Below the pieces are notes generated by a model. The model searched no databases. It was not told the origin of the DNA and was given only the letters and a program-made list of their open reading frames with translations. The position numbers and the translations under genes are program-made. Below, piece by piece: positions 6,294-12,275 of a DNA stretch of 12,275 bases (the first letter of the stretch is position 1; each line of letters starts with the position of its first letter). This stretch comes from an uncultured Clostridia bacterium. GTDB lineage: Bacteria; Bacillota; Clostridia; Christensenellales; UBA1242. The stretch lies in contig CALNBM010000071.1 of NCBI GenBank assembly GCA_937874195.1, forward strand, positions 1-12,275, in the 5' to 3' direction.

Positions 6294-6734
6294 ATGGCAA
6301 ACATTATCAATTTAGAGCAACAACAAGTATCAAATGAAGAGTTTAAAGTATATAGTGGCAAGGACTTATCACTATATTTAACCGATAGCGATAACCCAAG
6401 CAATGAGGTAGAAGCCTTTTTATATCGAAAACAATTAAGTATTGATACCTTTATTAAAGCCAAAATGTTTAAACAAATATTATTTGACAAAATGACTGAT
6501 GATCAAAAACTTCACTACAAAGTTGCCGTTATGGAACAAATCATTTACGAAATGCGAAATGGGGAAATAAGTAGTGATAGTGGATACGATGAAGAGATAG
6601 GGGCAGTCGCAAATATCGACTACCTTACCTACATTAGTATCGCACCACTTTGTAAGCAAAACTTAGAGTGTGCGGGGCTTTGGTCTAGAAAAGTTAAGGG
6701 GACACGCGTTTTTGACGCAGGAGATATTTTGTAA
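6294..6734 (+). CDS. Head-tail connector (adaptor) protein
   Basis: 146-residue protein predicted to bind the underside of the portal as the adaptor ring (HK97 gp6 / SPP1 gp15-like role). It looks mostly helical. The most telling part is MEQIIYEMRNGEIS (80-93), a Tyr-containing loop near 98-110, then YISIAPLCKQNLECAGLWSR (113-132). The pattern IAP-x-C-KQNL-x-x-AGLW-x-RK is typical of Firmicutes phage neck proteins. The ATG at 6294 has AGAGGA at 6281-6286, 7 bases away. It is the first gene after the capsid terminator, and the head-closure gene starts two bases after its stop. The assignment rests on pattern and gene order; sequence conservation in this family is low. Confidence 0.7.
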   Translation: MANIINLEQQQVSNEEFKVYSGKDLSLYLTDSDNPSNEVEAFLYRKQLSIDTFIKAKMFKQILFDKMTDDQKLHYKVAVMEQIIYEMRNGEISSDSGYDEEIGAVANIDYLTYISIAPLCKQNLECAGLWSRKVKGTRVFDAGDIL

Positions 6735-6735
6735 T

Positions 6736-7098
6736 ATGGCACTCGACCTTTGGAAATCAAATCGCACCAACCATACAATGGCTTATCTTTTTAAGCAAGT
6801 AAATGGTAGCGAATTAAAGCACGAAGAACGCCCAACAAGTATTTTTAGAGTGCGAGAAATCAAAGATAGAGATAATAACGATATTAATAGTGGTGGTTTT
6901 TATAAATCAAGTAAGGACATTATAATGCTCGAAACTAGCGACAAGGTAAATATGAGCCGAAATGATTATGTAAAGTATTTAGGGAATATGTATATTGTGG
7001 TTGATGTAAAAACTCGTGTAGATAACCAACAAATGATGGTTAATAATAAAAATATGTCGCGAAAGACAACTTTTATGATACGAGGAACGATTAAATGA
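6736..7098 (+). CDS. Head-closure (stopper) protein
   Basis: 120-residue protein predicted to form the ring that closes the filled head under the adaptor (SPP1 gp16 / HK97 gp7-like position). The C-terminal half is beta-rich and holds the most typical stretch, NDYVKYLGNMYIVVDVKTR (76-94), where these small proteins carry a D-x-V-x-Y-x-G-x-x-Y-x-V strand pair. AGGAG at 6719-6723, inside the connector gene, lies 12 bases from ATG 6736. The frame is open further upstream to an ATG at 6670, but those 22 residues overlap the connector's conserved end and that ATG has no ribosome binding site. The stop overlaps the next start as ATGA, giving translational coupling. The function follows mainly from position. 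Confidence 0.65.
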   Translation: MALDLWKSNRTNHTMAYLFKQVNGSELKHEERPTSIFRVREIKDRDNNDINSGGFYKSSKDIIMLETSDKVNMSRNDYVKYLGNMYIVVDVKTRVDNQQMMVNNKNMSRKTTFMIRGTIK

Positions 7099-7613
7099 GC
7101 AACATAGCAAAAGAGATACTTGCTAATATTCAAAAAGGGCAAATACGCACTCTTACGGGGAAAATAGAGCAACAAGTGAAAGAACTTTGCCCTATTCGTA
7201 GCGGAAATATGCTTAACCACATTAAAACAAGAGTGTCGCCACAAGGCAAAACTGGAACAATACTAATTCGTGCCTATAAATATGATGAGAATATCTATAA
7301 TTATTCATTAAAAAGAGAAAACTACTACTTCGCGAAACATAGCCACAAATACATTATGGCTAATCTAGAAAGTTCGCGCTACCGCTTTAATACCTATTAT
7401 GGCACTGGCGTAGGGCTTAATAGGAAGTATTATCCTCGTGGTGTGGTTAATAGAATTAAAGGTGTGTCGCCACATAGCGATTTTAACTATGCGAGCCACA
7501 CAAACGACGCGAGAACACGAAACAAAGGTTGGGTTTATTTAGCACTACGAGTAGCAATAAATGACTTTTGTAGTAGTTATGATGGGAGCATAGAGCAATG
7601 GAACTTACACTAA
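7095..7613 (+). CDS. HK97 gp10-like tail-completion protein
   Basis: 172-residue neck protein predicted to help join head and tail. The N-terminal helix (1-30) is followed by CPIRSGNMLNHIKTRV (32-47), matching the aP-x-x-tG-x-L-x-x-s-I motif of the HK97 gp10 family. Beta strands then carry the Tyr/Arg-rich segments YYFAKHSHKYIM (77-88) and YYGTGVGLNRKYYPRG (101-116). KGWVYLALRVAINDF (144-158) looks like the closing helix of the family. The start ATG overlaps the previous stop by 4 bases, with AGGA at 7083-7086. The end overlaps the next gene by 16 bases. The region 90-140 is longer and more basic than in compact gp10 relatives, so the protein may carry a small insertion. Confidence 0.65.
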   Translation: MSNIAKEILANIQKGQIRTLTGKIEQQVKELCPIRSGNMLNHIKTRVSPQGKTGTILIRAYKYDENIYNYSLKRENYYFAKHSHKYIMANLESSRYRFNTYYGTGVGLNRKYYPRGVVNRIKGVSPHSDFNYASHTNDARTRNKGWVYLALRVAINDFCSSYDGSIEQWNLH

Positions 7614-8377
7614 CAGAAACAATATTAAAAGTCTTAAAAGCACAATTTAATAAAACTTGTGCCGATTTAGGTATAACTAACTACGAGATTTTTGATGAGC
7701 AAGAGTTTGCTAATAAGGAAGTAGAAGAGGACAAGATTTATATTATCCTTACAGCTAAACCTGGCACTGATTTTTATAAATCTAGTGTCGTTCCTGTCGA
7801 TATTAATATCGTAAGTGAGCAAAATACCTTACAAGTAGCAAAACAACTTGCCGACTTCTTTGGCACGGAGTGGACGCTCGAAGATACTTTAATCGGTATT
7901 ACAAACGCCTACATACAACAAGCATACACAACGCCAACCGTTCAAACAAACTTTGAAGAAATTGATAATGGTTATCGCTCAATAGTTTCTTTTACAGGCA
8001 CTTTTGTTATTGCTTATAACATATTAAGTATCAACTCAATATTAATTGATGGTGTAGAAGTAAAAGTAACAGGACTTTCTATGACTTTTACGAATAGTCC
8101 TGATCCACAACCTTTCTATACTAGCAAGACAAGAGTAAAAACGATCAACAAGTTTGGCTCTTTTAGCATCAATATAACAGTCGAAACAATAGATAGTGCT
8201 TTTATGAATAAAGTAAATAGTATTACATTAGGCGACGCGACAATTAATAATGGTTTCTTATTTGCTTTTTCGCTTGGCACACAAAGTTTATTAGATGGAA
8301 ACTTAAAACTCATAGATTGGCACTTTACCCAAAATAAAGGGGAGATACCACAAGCCACTATGACTTTTTCGAGGTAA
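7598..8377 (+). CDS. Probable tail terminator fused to a tail-tube-like domain
   Basis: 259 residues in two parts. Residues 1-141 resemble tail terminator or minor capsid proteins: an N-terminal helix, the strands KIYIILTAKPG (46-56), PVDINIVSEQNTLQVAKQL (66-84), a helix, and a closing strand YRSIVSFTGTFVIAYN (126-141). Residues 142-259 look like a tail-tube barrel: DGVEVKV (151-157), RVKTINKFGSFSINITVET (179-197), a DSAFMNKV helix (199-206) and the closing strand NKGEIPQATMTF (246-257), which is the usual way tube proteins end. Normally these are two genes. No other tube gene follows in the window. The start at 7598 has GGGAG at 7584-7588 and overlaps the previous gene by 16 bases. The two-domain reading is a by-eye judgement; a single unusual neck protein is the alternative. 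Confidence 0.6.
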   Translation: MELTLTETILKVLKAQFNKTCADLGITNYEIFDEQEFANKEVEEDKIYIILTAKPGTDFYKSSVVPVDINIVSEQNTLQVAKQLADFFGTEWTLEDTLIGITNAYIQQAYTTPTVQTNFEEIDNGYRSIVSFTGTFVIAYNILSINSILIDGVEVKVTGLSMTFTNSPDPQPFYTSKTRVKTINKFGSFSINITVETIDSAFMNKVNSITLGDATINNGFLFAFSLGTQSLLDGNLKLIDWHFTQNKGEIPQATMTFSR

Positions 8378-8381
8378 TATT

Positions 8382-8888
8382 ATGGCACAAGGCGATATTA
8401 CAATAAGAATAAAAAGTGGTGGAACAGGAACTATTGGGAAAACTGCGATTAATAGTGAAACGGGAAAAACCGAAACACAAACCGCAAATATCCCACAAGT
8501 TAATGCTTCTAACATAGTAAAACTTGCTACGGCCCGTAGCACTATTAGTTATGTAAAAAACCTTGTAGTCGATAGTGCGGAGTATGCGATTAATCGAAAC
8601 TTCCAACTCACTGATGATTATATAGGTAAAAGAAATGTTAGCATTGCTTTAAATATAGTTCATCGTTCAACACAACTTGGTATGTCAATAGCAACAGGCT
8701 TTATGATAGGTGGTCCAGTTGGCGCAGTGGCTATGGGGTCGCTAAATATTGCTAGTCAAGGCTTAGGAGTGTTTAAGGCTATCGACCAACAAAATATAAA
8801 ATTAGCACAACTTGATGAGCAATTAGGCTTTACTCGTGAAAGAGCTGGATATTCTTTAACTGATGGTAGTGTGGGGAGGAACTTATAA
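8382..8888 (+). CDS. Small tail or ejection protein with one hydrophobic segment (candidate mini tape measure)
   Basis: 168 residues of uncertain function. The N-terminus (1-45) is Gly/Thr/Ser-rich and probably extended. Residues 45-95 look helical (VKLATARSTISYVKNLVVDS). Residues 98-131 are a Gly/Ala/Met-rich hydrophobic stretch with GFMIGGPVGAVAMGSLNIAS (106-125), able to span a membrane, followed by a helix LAQLDEQLGFTRERAG (141-156). There is no signal peptide. It sits between the tube-like gene and the hub-like gene, exactly where a tape measure belongs, but is several times too short for a long-tailed phage. GAGG (8371-8374) precedes ATG 8382, and the stop overlaps the next start as TAATG. 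Roles as a shortened tape measure or a pore-forming ejection protein are inferred from position and hydrophobicity. Confidence 0.75.
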   Translation: MAQGDITIRIKSGGTGTIGKTAINSETGKTETQTANIPQVNASNIVKLATARSTISYVKNLVVDSAEYAINRNFQLTDDYIGKRNVSIALNIVHRSTQLGMSIATGFMIGGPVGAVAMGSLNIASQGLGVFKAIDQQNIKLAQLDEQLGFTRERAGYSLTDGSVGRNL

Positions 8889-11800
8889 TGCGATTACAAT
8901 GCGTTTTTAGTAGCGACATCGATAAAACTTATGATATTGCTATTGGCTCTACAATTACCGACTGCTTTAACGAAGAACTCGATAGCGCAAAAATTATAAT
9001 TACACATATACCAAAAGCAAATAGGCTCACAAATCTAAAATGCTATGAGTATGTTTATATTTATGACCTTGATAGTGGGTTTAATAGATATTTTCTTGTG
9101 GATAATTATGTCGAGAATATTCAAAATGTTTATGAGTTATATTACGAGTATACTATTTCGCTTATGAGCGAAACTAAAATGCTCGAAAAAATACAATTAC
9201 CAAATCGTGTAATTACGCACTCACTTGTAAGTGGGCAAAAGACAGTTCGTGAGATACTTTATGAGTTTTGCTCTTTGTATATTCCAAAAATTAAGTTTAC
9301 TGACGATAGAGAAACATGGCAATATAAATATATCTTTGATTTTAGTGCCCTAATAGACGCTACAAGCGATATTTATAGTAAGTTCGATATTTTATGCCCT
9401 GATATGAGTTTTAGTCAACCAACGCTTAAAAAGGCTATTACACAACTTATGGAAGTTGTAGGTTGTATCCCTATTATCACAAATAGGAAATTATCATATT
9501 TAGATTTAAGAGCCACACCTACTACTTTTAATACTGCGAACACGAATTATATTGCTCGTTCTCTTTCTAGTGATAGTGTGGTAAATACTCTTACTAATAT
9601 GGGTGACAATATACTTGATAATAAAAATGAAATTATTAGCGAAGTTTTAGGTTTTAGAGACAAGGATAATGTTTATTTAAAACAAACCGAAAATCTTGTC
9701 TTGCAAACGAGCAAGCCTATTTATGAAGTTTATGATTTTGTGGTTTGTGGTTATATAAAAAGGCTTATAAACCTAAAAAACGATGATAATTATACGGTTA
9801 ATATTGGTATAGTTATTGGTGATCCTGATGCTAGTTTTACACTAAGATGTGTAGATAGTGTAAGCACTAAACTTTATAATACACAAATCGTTTTCGCAAA
9901 AATAAATAATTATACGAGCAAACTTGAAGAAGTAAGCAGATTAAATGTTGGAACGCTATCTACCGAAACTAAAACATATTCATACACAATTCCAAGCGGT
10001 GCGACTATTGCTATTATTTATGGCTACACAAGTAGCACTTCTACCGACTATCAATACTTGTGTTATTGTAATTCTTATATATCCGATACTAATAACAACG
10101 CTGATTTAGCAGGAACGGAAGTATGGCAATATGCTTATTATGAAAAAGACATTACACCTTTAATTGTAGAACAAAGCAAGCGAAACGCTCTTGAAACTGA
10201 TTTTACAAAAATGCCAAGCGCTACTAGTATTGATGATTTAGCAAAATATTATTATGCTACTGTTGGCTACTCAATAGGCACAAAAAAAATAAGTGGTTTT
10301 AGTAGCACATATACACAGTCCTATGGTTTTTGGAACAAAACATATACTTATATTGAAAATATTTGGAACGCTATTCTAAAAATTGATAAACTTGGCGACA
10401 AAACAACTTTACAAGATATTTCCGATGCTTATTTACTTGCTGATGTTGGCTTAATAGTTAAAATAACTACGCCTACTATTTATAGCCCATTAGGTAGCAA
10501 TTCACTTTTTACTAGTCTTTTCTTTAATATTAAATATCGCCCACTTAATAGCCTTAACATTAAGTATTTTAAGGAAGATATTGATATCAATACGCCTATT
10601 GAACAATTAGATACACAAGAAACAAGTATTCCTAGTTTTGATGATATGGCTAATAGAGAAATAGATAAAGCAAATCGTTTAGGCAACGACACATACCAAA
10701 TCACACAAAGACTAGCGAATTTTAGGGAATTGAACCCTTTAAATAGTCTTTATGATAACGATAAAATTGTTTATAAGCGTGAAATAGCAATTTATAATGA
10801 TTTTATTCAAGTATCTTATACGGCTAGTAAAGATTATGTGCTTAAAAATTACTTTACGAGCATACAAACTAAATATCGTGCCTACGAGTATGCAGATTAT
10901 AATAAGAGCACCATTCGCAAAGAAAATAAAGTTATATTTGTGTCTATTGATGATTACTACTTTAATGGCGACGATAATATTTGGGTAGGCTCGCAATACT
11001 ATTACAACGATCATAACGAACTAAGTATGTTTTTAAGTGGTGCGTTAAAGAAAAGCGACACACAAAATAATTTAATATACTTTATGTTCTCACAAGACAC
11101 GTTAGGACAAATACCTTTTAAGAATGAACTTAGTAGTATTGTGGCTAAAAATATTCTTGCTTTTAACTACCAAGATATAGATAACGCTAGTGCTGGAACT
11201 TATATTAAAGTTCTTACAGCTCAAAATGGTGGCTTGCCACAAAGTTGGCTAATGTTCCCAACGAGTTATTACACTACAAAACAAATAGGCTTAATTGGGC
11301 AAGTAGATTTTGTTTCTACAAAACCATATTTTGTTGATGCTTCAACTGTTGATAACGAGCTCGAAAAAGTCTATCACGAGCCAAGAGTTCCATTATCGGT
11401 TTTTAACCCACCACGAAACGAAACGCCAAATATTTGGCTCGTAGATAAAAATACAGGAAGTTTTGGCTACACTGATTATAAAGACTATGGCGAGATTATG
11501 AATAGAACATTAGAGTTTATTTTCTATACCACAAGTAAAGATATTGAATGGAGCAATAAGTTTATTGAACTTTGTGAGTTCTACGATTACGAAACACTCA
11601 ATAAAAATAATCGAATGATATTGAGTGCTAGTGATATTAATATGAGCGATAACGCAAAACTTACTACAAGCGCGAATATAATTGCTTATAATGAAGATTA
11701 TTTAAGTCTCGATACTACAAACGATAAAGCGCCTTGTTTAAGAATTCATTGGGGAGCGATAGACCAACAATATAGTTATCTTGAAGTTATTAATGTGGCA

Positions 11801-12275
11801 AATGATAAATATTATGATGTTATAAAGTTCCATAGACCAAAAAGCACAACCATTAGCGATAGCAAGTATTATGTATCGCTAAACGACAATAAGACAAATA
11901 AGGTTTATACTTTTGATGATAATACAGGCCTATGGTTTGGCGATTACTATATAACCAAAAATAGTAGTACAAGAATAGTTGGCACAGATAGTAAAGAGTT
12001 TAGAGTAAACCTAGTCTATTTCACACAAGATTACGAAACACTAGAAGATTTTGATGAAAATAAGGTATATTTCACACAAGATTACGAAACACTAGAAGAT
12101 TTTGATGAAAATAAGGTATATTTCACACAAGATTACGAAACACTAGAAGATTTTGATGAAAATAAGGTATATTTCACACAAGATTACGAAACACTAGAAG
12201 ATTTTGATGAAAATAAGGTATATTTCACACAAGATTACGAAACACTAGAAGATTTTGATGAAAATAAGGTATATT
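8888..12275 (+). CDS. Large hub-like tail protein, C-terminus cut by the window end
   Basis: The frame is open from ATG 8888 to the window end: 1129 complete codons and no stop, so the gene is partial. The start overlaps the previous stop (TAATG) and has GGGGAGGA at 8873-8880, 7 bases away. The first 260 or so residues follow the layout of tail hub proteins of Firmicutes phages: an early beta domain, then YFLVDNYVENIQNVYELYY (68-86), EYTISLMSETKMLEKIQLPN (87-106) and the helix KTVREILYEFCSLY near 118-131. I do not recognise the middle (about 270-1040); it is rich in Tyr, Asn, Asp, Ser and Thr and mostly beta-like, as in receptor-binding or appendage regions. From residue 1044 a perfect 17-residue repeat begins. 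No peptidase or glycosidase motif was evident by eye. Hub plus receptor-binding roles in one chain are likely but inferred. Confidence 0.75.
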   Translation, partial: MRLQCVFSSDIDKTYDIAIGSTITDCFNEELDSAKIIITHIPKANRLTNLKCYEYVYIYDLDSGFNRYFLVDNYVENIQNVYELYYEYTISLMSETKMLEKIQLPNRVITHSLVSGQKTVREILYEFCSLYIPKIKFTDDRETWQYKYIFDFSALIDATSDIYSKFDILCPDMSFSQPTLKKAITQLMEVVGCIPIITNRKLSYLDLRATPTTFNTANTNYIARSLSSDSVVNTLTNMGDNILDNKNEIISEVLGFRDKDNVYLKQTENLVLQTSKPIYEVYDFVVCGYIKRLINLKNDDNYTVNIGIVIGDPDASFTLRCVDSVSTKLYNTQIVFAKINNYTSKLEEVSRLNVGTLSTETKTYSYTIPSGATIAIIYGYTSSTSTDYQYLCYCNSYISDTNNNADLAGTEVWQYAYYEKDITPLIVEQSKRNALETDFTKMPSATSIDDLAKYYYATVGYSIGTKKISGFSSTYTQSYGFWNKTYTYIENIWNAILKIDKLGDKTTLQDISDAYLLADVGLIVKITTPTIYSPLGSNSLFTSLFFNIKYRPLNSLNIKYFKEDIDINTPIEQLDTQETSIPSFDDMANREIDKANRLGNDTYQITQRLANFRELNPLNSLYDNDKIVYKREIAIYNDFIQVSYTASKDYVLKNYFTSIQTKYRAYEYADYNKSTIRKENKVIFVSIDDYYFNGDDNIWVGSQYYYNDHNELSMFLSGALKKSDTQNNLIYFMFSQDTLGQIPFKNELSSIVAKNILAFNYQDIDNASAGTYIKVLTAQNGGLPQSWLMFPTSYYTTKQIGLIGQVDFVSTKPYFVDASTVDNELEKVYHEPRVPLSVFNPPRNETPNIWLVDKNTGSFGYTDYKDYGEIMNRTLEFIFYTTSKDIEWSNKFIELCEFYDYETLNKNNRMILSASDINMSDNAKLTTSANIIAYNEDYLSLDTTNDKAPCLRIHWGAIDQQYSYLEVINVANDKYYDVIKFHRPKSTTISDSKYYVSLNDNKTNKVYTFDDNTGLWFGDYYITKNSSTRIVGTDSKEFRVNLVYFTQDYETLEDFDENKVYFTQDYETLEDFDENKVYFTQDYETLEDFDENKVYFTQDYETLEDFDENKVYFTQDYETLEDFDENKVY
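12017..12275. repeat. Perfect 51-bp tandem repeat, five copies running off the window
   Basis: Five identical 51-bp units fill 12017-12271, starting at 12017, 12068, 12119, 12170 and 12221. The first 4 bases of a sixth end the window. The repeat is in frame with the large tail gene and encodes YFTQDYETLEDFDENKV (17 residues), with six acidic residues and one Lys per unit. No substitution separates any copies, so the array is either very recent or inflated by an assembly loop. The true copy number cannot be known from this window. Confidence 0.95.

Noticed and set aside
6670..6735. A longer head-closure frame starting at 6670
   Set aside because: It would overlap the conserved end of the connector gene by 65 bases and lacks a ribosome binding site; ATG 6736 has AGGAG upstream.
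149..8888. Alternative genetic code with a reassigned stop codon
   Set aside because: TAG ends the small terminase and portal genes, TGA ends the scaffold and head-closure genes, and TAA ends the others, each at natural protein ends.
10739..11014. Hydrophobic open frame on the minus strand inside the large tail gene
   Set aside because: It is antisense to a long continuous coding frame, has no supported ribosome binding site, and its Ile/Val richness is the mirror of Asn/Asp/Tyr codons on the + strand.
12017..12275. CRISPR array
   Set aside because: The units are joined without variable spacers and stay in frame with a coding sequence, so this is a coding tandem repeat.

Overview
The window is the late structural region of a tailed, double-stranded DNA bacteriophage or prophage. 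All convincing genes are on the + strand and tightly packed. The AT-rich sequence, purine-rich AGGAGG-type ribosome binding sites and Firmicutes-like terminase, portal and scaffold proteins suggest a low-GC Bacillota host. I cannot name a species. TAA, TAG and TGA all end genes here, so the standard bacterial code applies.

Layout. A promoter and a leader with two small hairpins (41-130) precede the packaging genes: small terminase (149-499) and large terminase (502-2013). A short gap with a 10-bp direct repeat leads to the portal gene (2070-3734). A second promoter sits at the portal/scaffold junction (3718-3746) and opens the capsid block: scaffold (3832-4431), an unrecognised 164-residue protein (4442-4936) and the major capsid protein (4939-6162). 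The block ends in a strong intrinsic terminator (6211-6245). The neck and tail genes follow: head-tail connector (6294-6734), head closure (6736-7098), an HK97 gp10-like tail-completion protein (7095-7613), a protein that looks like a tail terminator joined to a tail-tube domain (7598-8377), a 168-residue protein with one hydrophobic Gly/Ala-rich segment (8382-8888), and a hub-like tail protein of at least 1129 residues (8888 to the window end). The last gene runs out of the window inside a perfect in-frame 51-bp tandem repeat.

How the genes work together. TerS and TerL drive DNA through the portal. Portal, scaffold and capsid protein form the procapsid. The connector, closure and completion proteins plug the filled head and join it to the tail.

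The most interesting point is the tail. The neck genes look siphovirus-like. However, there is no separate tail-tube gene, no normal-length tape measure and no distal tail gene between the neck and the hub. The likely terminator-tube fusion plus a tiny candidate tape or ejection protein suggests a very short tail of fixed length. Assignments rest on recognisable sequence patterns and gene order only; no database search was run.
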